Assembly (NCBI GenBank): GCA_947044365.1
Contig: OX345641.1
Span: forward strand, 204,501 to 268,500
Source of the DNA: Petrosia ficiformis
Lineage: Eukaryota; Porifera; Demospongiae; Haplosclerida; Petrosiidae
Direction of reading: 5' to 3'
DNA: 64,000 bases
Shown here: one piece after another, positions 49,501 through 60,246 of the stretch
How positions within the stretch are numbered: the first letter of the stretch is position 1
Layout of the letters: every line of letters begins with the position of its first letter
Notes under the pieces: generated by a model
Told to the model about the DNA's origin: nothing
The model's database searches: none
Seen by the model: only the letters and a program-made list of their open reading frames with translations
Program-made: the position numbers and the translations under genes

Positions 49501-51088
49501 GCTTTATGCTATGAGCCTTAACTTCACGGATGCAAATTATATGCCAGTAACAAGAGACATATCACCTTCTAAACAGAATATGATTATAAACTGGATTATG
49601 GAAAACCTAAATGACATGAATTATGATGGCGCCAATACCTTTATTGCTTCATTTGATGATGTTGGCTTGGATAATGTCTATGACCATACTCCAGAACTAG
49701 TACTATATCCCAATTGTAGTGCTGACAACACAGTAATTGAAAGGGATTACCCTTCCTGTGGTAATGAATTTAGATTTGGTGTGTATGAAGACTTTAATCT
49801 AGTTCGTGATTCACTGAACAATGTTCAAAATTGTACCAGGCCTCTGTTTGGATACAGAATAAATTCTCAATTCAATCAAAATGCATGCAATATAGCAAAC
49901 CTTCAGTTACAATTACAGGACGCCATTGAAATTGAATTTGCAACCATTCCACTCTACTTGACTACTCTTTACTCCATAGCTGATGGATGTAATGTTGAAA
50001 TTTATAATCTTCTTCGTAGTGTTGTTATACAGGAAATGCTCCATTTGGTTCAAGCAGCTAATATCCTAATTGCAACAGGAGGGAGACCAATAGTTGATGA
50101 TGCTAGTGTCGCTCCAAACTTACCTACTTTGGGACTACCAGGTTGTGTTCATCCAGGCTTATATATCTATCTGGACAAGCTGAATATTAGCTATGTTCAT
50201 GATGTGTTTACAGTTATAGAAGCACCAAATATAACAGTTGTTGGAACTACTCAGCCACAATTATCCAACCATACAATTAGACAATTTTATAGTGAGATAT
50301 CAGATTGTATCACGTTTTTGGGAGATGGTATATTTATACCAGAAAATGAGGATTTGCAAGTAAGTTGGCCTTGGCCATTACAGAAGAACAGTACAGTTGG
50401 ACAGGTACACATAGTGACAAATACATCCACAGCAAAAGATGGTATTAATGAAATAATTGAGCAGGGAGAAGGAGCTAATTTAATTGATCCTGATGATGCA
50501 GATGCTGGACAGCTAGCTCATTACTATCGATTTCAGGAAATAGTGTGTGGAAAGAAACTTGTTAATTTGGGTGATGGACGGTATTCTTACAGTGGAGATG
50601 ATGTATCTTTTGATCCCAATGGAGTATGGCCCATGAGACCAAACATAAGCTCAGCAGGGATTTTTCCCGAAACTAATTGTTACACTGAAGCAATGGCTTT
50701 TCATAAAGTGTATAGGGCTTTACTACGCGACCTTCAAATAACATTTGATGGTGAACCCAAAAATATTTTCAAGGTTGTTGAACTAATGGAATCGTTATTA
50801 GTACATGCTAAACGAGTTATGCGAGTAAAATATGATCAAGATTATACTTGTGGTCCAGTGTGGGATTACGAGTTTGCAGAAGGACTAGATGTTGAAGAGG
50901 AGTTTGAGCGTGAGGATAGTAGTAGTGCTACAGTGTGGTATTATTATGTGGCTGGTGCAGTGTTTATAGCATTAGTAATTGGTGTGCTTGTGTTTATTGC
51001 CATTTTTTGTGGTCGCTACTTTTCGAAGAAAGCTAAGCCTTCACAGCATAATACGATACCTCTAGAAACTCTTCAAAAACCTACCTAG
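46586..51088 (+). CDS. Membrane-anchored VioB/RebD-like ferritin-like protein, copy 4
   Basis: Exon 1 is 46586-46632 and exon 2 is 47761-51088, giving 1124 residues. It is about 92-95% identical by eye to copy 2. Differences cluster in surface-like stretches (DYNDNLNEDFN, AKLYGFE, SVAPNLPTL). It retains EIEFATIPLYL, QEMLH, HYYRFQE, the AMAFHKVYRALLRDLQ helix, the hydrophobic segment and a KKAKP tail. Because its 5' part matches copy 3 and its 3' part is unique, it is the ancestral distal gene of the array. Role unknown; an extracellular iron- or haem-dependent oxidative enzyme is one inference from the family. Confidence 0.85.
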
Positions 51089-52542
51089 CCCCCATGTGAC
51101 GATGAAAGCCAATAACCTTAGTTACATTAATTAGATTTTTTTTTTCTCATTGATTAATTTGTTTTTGTTATCCCTATAATAATTATAATGTAATGATTTT
51201 TTTAAGTTAATAACAGTACAACTAAGTACTGATAAAATTATTTATAGCAAAAGTAATACAATATTCATTAATTAAAGGAAGGATTTACATATAGTGTGTG
51301 ATCTATAATGTTTCATCTCTTTGTTTACCTCTTGGTCACTATACCATAAAGTACTTTGATTCCTCTTCCTTCATGAATACATGAATATATGCATACACAT
51401 ATACATGAAGTTTATAAATAAATAACCCACCTATGATGAATTGATGATGACATGGCATACCAGATATCGGGCCACATATAGGGCTCAACCAAGCGAAGGA
51501 TGTGGGTGTGTCAGTCTACATGCATACTAATCACATGTGCAGCAAATATCACTCCGAAAATGTTTCAGTTACATGCCTCGTAACCAAGGATTACTGTGTA
51601 TCAATAGTTACTCTTTGCCAAATGCCATATAAGCTTATCCAAGAAGCTATGAAAATTATATATAACAGTAATATGATAGTAGGAAGCAATAAGGAAAAGA
51701 ACAAGTATGGCTTGTTATACACTATATCTGGTTACTTCAATAGCTTATCTAATTATGATGAGTACAGCAACATAAGTATTCATATAGTGTGTCTAACCCT
51801 TAGGGGAATAGTACACTATAAACAGTGTAGTAAAGTGAGAAAATGAAGAAAGACATATGTCCAGAAACAAATCCGGGGTTTAAACCAGGATCAAGTATTA
51901 TTACTTGGTAGGTACAGTTTTTCTAGCATTAGTAATTTGCCTGACCTAAGTAGTAGACATTTGTTATTTGTAATACCAACTGGGAAATCCGACAGCTCTC
52001 AGAATAAGACACGAGATACATGTGTCATTGTGGAATTCAATCAATGTCATGGGGTTATGTTATATGCTGACTCAGTAAGTTGAACAGTTTAGTCATCATA
52101 TTCCACAACATCGACTAAATTCTAATGACATACAATGAGCACAGCTTCCTCTGGAGACATACAATGGCTACATACCAGACCCCCTTTCATATAGATCTAT
52201 TTAGAGGGGAGGGTTTGGTTCACATGTGACTACCATTGCATCCATCCTTTACAATTTGTTCAATATTGATGCACCGTCCATAATTCGATATATAAATATA
52301 GTTATTACATACATACACACATTCTCATAATCACCTTTTAAAAATTGTCTACTCTTCTCATCACTATGGAAAATGTTTCTCAATAGTGAAGATAATGTGT
52401 TGAAAGACTTCCCCAGTCTTCTCTCAGAACGAATAAACCTTTACCAGTCTTTTACTGTATCTATGAAATGTGCAAGTTACCATGTGGCCCAGTTTATGAC
52501 ACATTAATATAATGAGCCACTCCCATTTCTTCTCAATTAATT
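51089..52542. other. Intergenic region between copy 4 and ELP6
   Basis: The first 200 bp are homologous to the 3' flank of copy 2 and then diverge near 51291. The rest is AT-rich with no recognisable gene. The frame at 51502-51846 has no domain, no codon bias that I can see and no homologue in the window, so I do not call it. Confidence 0.5.
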
Positions 52543-53278
52543 ATGACTGCAGAACAATTTTCATCATTTCTAAACAGAACACAAGATGAATACATGGTAT
52601 ATATATAATAATATGTATTGTTATATGTGTATATTATTATCTTGTTATTAATATCATTATTATCTCAATACATTAGATCTCAATATTCATAATTATCTCA
52701 CAATACATTATTTTTATCTCGCAATACATTACATGTCAATATTCACAATAGTTGTATTATTATCACACTAGGGTCAGCTAGTCTTACTGTCTGATTATCA
52801 AACTGCAGGAGATTATATGACTCATTATTTCATTTCACAAGCTATCAGAAGTATGTATTTATTATCAATAACCTAATTACATTATCTGGTCTACTCCTGT
52901 TCAACCCTTGTTTCCCCCTCGCATCTCCTCCTCCTCCTCCTCCTCCTCCTCCTCCTTGCACCCCCTCCTCTTCTAGGTGGTCATAATATATGTATTGTTT
53001 CATTACTTCATTCATTCAATCATTATAATGTTATAGGAAATAAATTGGTTTGTTATAAATTCATTTTTATTTTCATTTGTTGAATTATTCATTCTTCTCT
53101 TTAGTTAGTAAACTTACAGAAATCATTAGAAACATCTCAACTATTATTTGTAGATTGTTTGTCCCATCCGCTACAAGATGAGACAGACACCGGTACTACA
53201 CAGGAATCAGTCAATCAAAAACTCACTGGTTGCATCCATTTTCAGATCAGAAGGTATCCCTATCTATCTATCTATCTA

Positions 53279-53311
<33 letters not shown>

Positions 53312-55678
53312 AAATCTAAAAATCAATCTATCAATCTATTGATCTATCTATCTATCCATCCATCCATCCATCCATCCATTCATCCATCCATCTATCTATC
53401 TATCTATCTATCTATCAGACTTCTATTTGAAATTATGTTCCTACAATGTGTGTATCTAATCTTATTAAATACATTCCTTCACAGCTCATTAAGAGAACTT
53501 TATCAATTATTAAAGAGAGCAGTAACCCAGTTCTCAACTACTATACCTGACAAACCAGCTTGTCTAGTTCTGGATGATATCAGTGTATTAATAAGTTTAG
53601 GAGTTACAATCACTGAGATAATGACGTTTATTAAACACTGTTATCAACTAGTAACTGGAAAATTATTTGAGGTAAGATCAATTAGGTATTGTCTTATGGG
53701 TACTTCATGTAACAATCATTATATAATTTACATCATATATTCTAGACAGTCAATTTTGTTAAGAGTTGTATGCTGTTTTGTTACTATAAATAGTGGATGG
53801 GTTGTGGTTTTGTTACTATAAATAGTGAATGGGTTGTGGTTTTGTTACTATAAATAGTGGATGGGTTGTGGTTTTGTTACTATAAATAGTGGATGGGTTG
53901 TGGTTTTGTTACTATAAATAGTGAATGGGTTGTGGTTTTGTTACTATAAATAGTGGATGGGTTGTGGTTTTGTTACTATAAATAGTGGATGGGTTGTGGT
54001 TTTGTTACTATAAATAGTGTATGGGTTGTGGTTTAGTTACTATAAATAGTGGATGGGTTGTGGTTTTGTTACTATAAATAGTGTATGGGTTGTGGTTTTG
54101 TTACTATTAATAGTGGATGGGTTGTGGTTTTGTTACTATAAATAGTGTATGGGTTGTGGTTTTGTTACTATAAATAGTGGATGGGTTGTGGTTTTGTTAC
54201 TATAAATAGTGTATGGGTTGTGGTTTTGTTACTATTAATAGTGGATGGGTTGTGGTTTTGTTACTATTAATAGTGGATGGGTGGAGGATTATGTCTATCA
54301 CAGTGTAGTGCAGTGTGGGTATTGGTTCAGTATCGAATCTAATACCACCATGCACCCTTTGTATGTATGTGTGTGTTAGTTGACGAAACACCTTTTTCAT
54401 TGAATATTGATATATAATAGTATAGTATATATATAATAGTATGGTATGCATTTATGTATATACAGTATAGTATTCATTTAGTAGATGATACCAGCCAACA
54501 ATATTGACTTGGATCATAATTATTAAAATGAAAACATCTGATATCACTCATCATTATCATTATTTATACTACAGTGTTACATATAAACATGACTTAATTC
54601 TAATAGTAATATCCAATTATTCTTGTTGTCATGGTTACCATACACAGGTCAAAGGTTATATGATAGTTATGTCACATGACGATATTGATGATGAAGATGA
54701 GCATTTATTACACACTCAATTACATCATAATTGTGATATGCTACTTCACATGACTGGTCTAGAGACAGGATATAGCAAAGATATACATGGAGAGGTATGT
54801 ATGTATGTACACAATACTATGACATTAATAGTTCAGGTATAGCTAGTGACAGGTTGCCTAGGCAGTCAGAGGATACTATGACATTAATAGTTCAGGTATA
54901 GCTAGTGACAGGTTGCCTAGGCAGTCAGAGGATACTATGACATTAATAGTTCAGGTATAGCTAGTGACAGGTTGCCTAGGCAGTCAGAGGATACTATGAC
55001 ATTAATAGTTCAGGTATAGGTCAGAGGACATCACTACATGTCATTGTGTAATTTAATCAATGATATAGGCTATATATATATATTACATGCTCATCAGTTC
55101 AAGTCAGCATATAGTTATACCTTATTAATTAAACTCCAGTGACATGTACACAACCTCCTCCTGTACTACTGGAACAATCACCATATCTTATGATTTGGAC
55201 ATGTTCATTGTGTGTCATTATATTATTAAAACATTCTTTATGATGCATGAACATTTTAATGTATCACAAGAGTGGAGTTCAAGATTAGGAGCAAAGCATT
55301 ATCTCTTTATTAGATTGGTTGAGTTGATAGTTCTAATGGCTTTGGTCTCATCATCACATTTACAGGGTTCAGTATATACATGTAGCTATGCATTAAGTAA
55401 CTAATGCATTCTTAAGTATGGATTATGGTGTTTAAAAATATGATCAGGTGACTAGCATATGATTACCTCAATGTCACATGATACGTATTATGATATTACA
55501 TAGACTAACAGTTATATCTACTGACTCTGTTCATTTTATTCAGTTAACAGTTCAACAGAGAGATCCATTAGCTACATTACACAGTACATCAAAGCCTCAA
55601 ACCTGTACCACCCAGTATCGAATATTGGACAGAGGTATTCATTTATTTGCCAAAGGTACATCACAAACAGTATTGTGA
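52543..55678 (+). CDS. ELP6: Elongator complex protein 6
   Basis: Seven exons give 273 residues (human ELP6 is about 266): 52543-52596, 52772-52850, 52977-53047, 53105-53253, 53485-53671, 54648-54794 and 55544-55678; total 822 nt, in phase throughout. Diagnostic parts are GHNICIVSLLHSFNHYNVIG, then NKLVNLQKSLE, then LVLDDISVLISLGV, then the SHDDIDDED segment, then LETGYSKDIHGE, and finally a QYRILDRGIHLFAKG C-terminus. ELP6 is a RecA-fold subunit of the Elp4-5-6 ring of Elongator, which acts in tRNA wobble-uridine modification in the cytosol. The first ATG (MTAEQFSSFLNRTQDEYM) is chosen because it is followed by a donor in phase 0. Several introns contain minisatellites. Confidence 0.9.
53255..53420 (+). 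repeat. TATC/TCTG/CATC tetranucleotide tract
   Basis: Compound tetranucleotide run in ELP6 intron 4. It creates the spurious ORF that joins exon 4 to exon 5. Confidence 0.9.
53765..54285 (+). repeat. 32-bp minisatellite in ELP6 intron
   Basis: About 16 units of GGTTTTGTTACTATAAATAG plus TGGATGGGTTGT, with variants GTGTATGG, GTGAATGG and ATTAATAG. It lies wholly inside the intron between exons 53671 and 54648. Confidence 0.9.
54814..55026 (+). repeat. 59-bp minisatellite in ELP6 intron
   Basis: Just over three units beginning ATACTATGACATTAATAGTT and containing GGTTGCCTAGGCAGTCAGAG, starting 20 bp after exon 6. Confidence 0.85.
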
Positions 55679-55801
55679 AATGAAATGACCCAAGAAAAGA
55701 AAAGAAAAGAAACTATTATGGATGTATAAAATAACTGTTTGACAAGAAATATATTACATTATTATAATTGATGAGTTAATTGTATGGTAAACTATTGTTT
55801 C

Positions 55802-58800
55802 CTAAGGCTGTCCAAATTCTTGCATTAAGAGATGATCTTCAAATTCTTGTAGGAACTCTTCATATCCTCTCATTATCTCTTCATCAATATTAGGATCTAC
55901 TTCATCCTCTATATCACTATATGAGTAGTACAATGGATGAGATAATGGGACAATGGAGTTGTACCATTGTGCTAACTAGCTCCATTGTACTAGCTAGCTC
56001 CATTGTACTAACTAGCTCCATTGCACTAACTAGCTCCATTGTACTAGCTAGCTCCATTGTACTAGCACCATTTTTCCTTATCTCATTTGTTGAGACAATG
56101 AATAAAGTAATGGAACAATGGAACTAGTACAATGGTAAGATAATGGAATAATGGAACTAGTACAATGAAGGATATAATGGAACAATGGTATAATAATGGG
56201 ATAATGGAACTAGTACAATGAAGGATATAAAGGAACGCCGATATAATAATGGGATAATGGAACTAGTACAATGAAGGATATAAAGGAACAATGGTATAAT
56301 AATGGAATAATGGAACTAGTACAATGAAGGATATAATGGAACAATGGTATAATAATGAAATAATGGAACTAGTACAATGAAGGATATAATGGAACAATGG
56401 TATAATAATGGGATAATGGAACTAGTACAATGGTAAGATAATGAAATAATGGAACTAGTACAATGGTGAGACAATGGAATAATGGCAATGGTGAGATAAT
56501 GGGAAGATGGAACTGGTATAACAGGTAGGTAATAGAACAATGGAGCTATATAGATGAGAATGAACAAGTAAAATGGTACAATGTATGAAAAATGGAACAA
56601 TGGGACTAGTACAATGGGTTAGGTAATGGAATGATGGAGCTAGAAAAATGGATGAATAATAATGACTAGTACAGTGGAACGGATATGGTATAATGGTACA
56701 TAGTGTACTAACAGTGGTGGTAAATCATTATCATCATAACCCTCAATGACATTTCCTGTTTCATCAACAAAGTCCCTCCAATCTTCAGCTTTTGAAATGG
56801 GAACTTCTTCTTTCTATTATTGTAAAGTGCATGTAATAATTAAAATATTAACGTAATTATACTCACTTCAGTTGTTTTTGTGGGTAGAGATACACTACCC
56901 CATTTTGTAGCTTTGTACTGCAGTAAATTAATAATCACTTCACTACTTCGCTCACTTAGAAGAGAAATAGAACATTGATTTGATTGAGAGAGTCATCATC
57001 ATAGGAATTACCTTATATCATTAGCTACACACATTTGTCTAAGTGCTGTTGTTATAGTCTCTATTTTCTTGTGAGGATCAAAAGTACGAACGGCTGGTGT
57101 CTGATGTTCAAGAAGATATCCTGTTAACTATAGAAACAACATGACTATCAATAATCCTGCTTCAGAATGAAAATTAATAATTAGAGTATACCATATATTA
57201 GAGTATATATGGTATTACACTAGCTACATATAATTAGAGTATATATGGTACTACACTTTTTTTGATCATTCTGCAGTTACAACAACTTACTTTCAACATA
57301 TTACATGCACATTTGATGCTGTCTTCACTCTTAATATTCAATAATATGAAAATTAATTCGAGAACTGCAGATCCAAGTATCCATACAACCTATAAACCAA
57401 ACCATGAGACTCACATGATTATCACATGATCTAATTATACCTCATCATTGCGTACTCTTACTCGGTAGAACATTTCTGCCATAAACATTGAGAACTCTAT
57501 GAGATCTGATTCTTCCTGTTTGGAGTGATTTGTTCTCTCTTTCTCAGCTGTGAATCTATCTTCTAGCCTAGAATATTGCCATATATGTATCCACTCACAC
57601 AACACATGTACTTCATACTGTATATATCTACCTAACTATCTATCACCTACCTATTTACATGTGTATAATATGTACATGTAGTTATATGTACACACCTACA
57701 TGTACCTACCATATCTACCTACATGTAGTCATGTACATACATAATCTATTTACATGTACATATGTACTAAATTCACCTTCACTATGCCTAATAACATCAT
57801 AATACAAAATACATCACATCAAACTATCTACCCACATGTAGCACCATCCATTTTTAATTAATCCATTCTGTATCCTCACATTTTGAAGAATCTTTTTCTA
57901 AATCTGTCTTGTATTTCCAGTTTACACATATAATCACAAATCCTCACTGCAGTATACCTCAAACCAGTGTTACTAATACCCTATAGTATACAAGAATATA
58001 CAATAAATATACAGGAATATACAGTAAAGGTACAGAAAAATACAGATCATGTGTGGAAAGTTTAACAATTAATAATAATTAATGATATTAAAATATAACA
58101 CGTTACCATGGCATTGAAATAGACAGAGAGCAGGTGCAGGTCTGTACTCTATTTAATAAATTAGTCAAATATACCACCCAGCTGCTGATATTCAGTTAAT
58201 CTCTCCATACCAGGTGGTAGGTATATTACTCAGTTTACATATTAAAGGTTTCAGAATTTTTTTTGATGGCTTAGCTGATAATGTTGTGTTTTAAAAAGAA
58301 ATATTTAAAAAGTATTACAGTGGAACCTCACTTATCCGCACCTCGACTATCCAGCTGCTTGGATTATCCGGCGTTAAGCGTGAGCTGCTGCAAATTCTAA
58401 TTAATGCCCAGAACACGTGCATAAAGAAAAAAAAATGGCCAGTTGTCCTAGTCAGAAAAGAAAGACGTGTAGTTCTCACCTTGGAGCAAAGGCTTATCAT
58501 TCTAGAGCGCCTTAAAAAAGGAACAACGCAAGAAGAACTTGCTGGTGAGTATGGTGTTGGGCGTTCAACAATCGGTGATATCAAGAAGAGCGAAGAGTAA
58601 CTTGACTAAAGTAATTTTCATCAACGATGGAATCTTTGGCCATGAACTCAATGCGGTGCTGGTATGCTTCACATATCTGGCAGTTTCACTTATCCAGCAA
58701 TGCCTTGGTCCTGTCTGTGACAGATAACTGAGGTTCAACTGTACTATGATTGCATTGCGATGAATATCACTCATTGCTGACTAGTGTCTCTACATTTCTG

Positions 58801-59996
58801 TGTACCCTGAATGCTACATCATTACTGATGATTTCATCACATCTATAATCAACAACCTATCATAGTTATTTACTATTTAAACTTGTAAAGATTCATTTTT
58901 ATAATGTTTCTTTTACTACAGCAATATTGTGTTGCAGTTTATGCTTTCTTCTTGGCATTTCAGTAGCTCAACTGTACTTACCATTACATGTCATGGCCAT
59001 TAATTTACTGAGCAGTCCAAGCCCTAGGAATGACATAACTATATAATATATTCAACAATGTGGAAAGCAATCATAGGGATCGGTAATGTAATATTCATCT
59101 GATGAAACCTAGTATGCATACATAGATACAGACTGACCCAGGTAATCAACAGTTCGGCTATATCTATAAGCAATTCATCAGAGGGTGTATATCTCTTCAT
59201 CACGTTAGTGAGGAGTGATAAGTGAGTATCAAAGGTTCCAGGATGTGTAGTAGCCTCCAGTAACATTGATGCTACTGCTGTTAGTGCTGGTACTTCACCA
59301 GAGGTTTCTCGTGGAAACCCATTTAATATATCATCTACTGTTAATATATCAATACCAAATTGTTCCTCTAAGTCTTCTGTGTTTTCAGAAAAAGGGGCAT
59401 GATCATTATATACGGGTTCTAAATTTGATATAGGATGGATTGAACCGCTGGGAACAAATTCAGCAGCTTGTACGTTGAGCCCACTACCCCTGGGACCAGG
59501 TTGTGGAACAAACGCATTGGAATAAGGATTTAATTGTGATGGAGAGGTGTGACTCCGCCCACTACTGATACCTAGGTAACCATTGGACATTTTAGGTCTG
59601 AATTCGGTGTTGAACATGGGATTAAGTCTTTCATCAACAGATTCACTTTCATCTGTAACTACTTTTAAATTCCGTTGTGCTTCTTTCACTTCTCGTACTA
59701 ACGAGTTCCCTTCTAAAGAATCATTTTTGGGAGATCTGGTTTTTGAGTTTTCACTCTCAGAGTTGGATGGGTTTTGTGGAACTGCTTCATCCTTTTCTTT
59801 ATCATCAAACTGATCCGGTACTACATCATCTGAGAAGGGGAACAACCAAATACCATTATAACTCTAATAAATTAACATAAGATTTTGACTCACAATTAAC
59901 AAATCTGTTCAATTGTTCAGGCGTTAATGGAGGAACTTCCCCTATTGGCTTTCCTCTCCCTCTACCTCTTCCAAGCCCTCTTCCCCGTCCTGGCAT
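55802..59996 (-). CDS. PAIP1: Polyadenylate-binding protein-interacting protein 1
   Basis: Ten exons (59996-59894, 59829-59138, 58148-58107, 57980-57880, 57567-57441, 57389-57291, 57127-57012, 56954-56867, 56813-56713, 55916-55802) total 1584 nt, giving 527 residues. The start MPGRGRGLGRGRGRG gives an Arg/Gly-rich N-terminus. A PAM2 motif (LNVQAAEFVPSG, near residue 152) binds the MLLE domain of poly(A)-binding protein. A MIF4G-type helical domain follows (VDDILNGF to ICDYMCKLEIQDRFRKRFF, FSMFMAEMFYRVRV, SAVLELIFILL, DSIKCACNMLK). The acidic C-terminus (DIEDEVDPNIDEEIMRGYEEF) matches the PAM1-type end of PAIP1. The protein acts in translation initiation by bridging PABP with eIF4A/eIF3. It converges with ELP6, with only 123 bp between the stops, and diverges from PASK. 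Confidence 0.88.
55920..56690 (+). repeat. Degenerate TACTAGCTCCATTG / ATGGAACTAGTACA repeat in PAIP1 intron
   Basis: First part: an 18-bp unit around TACTAGCTAGCTCCATTG. Second part: a roughly 53-bp unit around AATGGAACTAGTACAATGAA with GGATATAATGGAACAATGG. Because the first part is the complement of the core of the second, the two halves can pair as a large imperfect hairpin. Lies in the last PAIP1 intron. Confidence 0.8.
58316..58743 (+). mobile_element. Tigger/pogo element relic
   Basis: Element 58318-58741, flanked by TA on both sides. Terminal repeats CAGTGGAACCTCACTTATCC / mirrored GATAACTGAGGTTCAACTG are typical of Tigger. A short frame codes TLEQRLIILERLKKG, LAGEYGVGRSTI and DIKKSEE, the psq/CENP-B-type helix-turn-helix, before a stop. 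The rest of the transposase is missing. It sits in PAIP1 intron 2. Confidence 0.85.
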
Positions 59997-60246
59997 CTCT
60001 ACAGTACAGAAGAAACAGTTAGTTTACACGCTATGTCAGTTAGTTAGTTACTGATGTCACGTGATTCTTACGTAATCAAAAAGGGCGGGAATTCATTCAG
60101 AAAGTAGTTTGGTGGACACTAAACAGAACTGAACAGTGAATACCAGGATACTTTTCAAGCTCTCCAAACCTCTGTATTAGATTCTTACAGAGGAGAAGTG
60201 GCTTTCCTAAATTGCAAGTCTGGAAATAACATAAGTTATAGTTGTT
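59997..60246. promoter_or_regulatory. Bidirectional promoter of PAIP1 and PASK
   Basis: Only 250 bp separate the two divergent ATGs. The interval contains a GC box (AGGGCGGGAA at about 60080) and TGATGTCACGTGATT (CRE/E-box-like at about 60051-60065). Both genes must share this region. Confidence 0.6.

Noticed and set aside
5327..51088. Complete violacein/rebeccamycin-type biosynthetic cluster
   Set aside because: Only VioB/RebD-like proteins are present; no flavin oxidase, VioE, monooxygenase or P450 is seen, and the products carry signal peptides.
51502..51846. 114-aa ORF between copy 4 and ELP6
   Set aside because: No domain, no paralogue in the window and no clear splice or promoter context.
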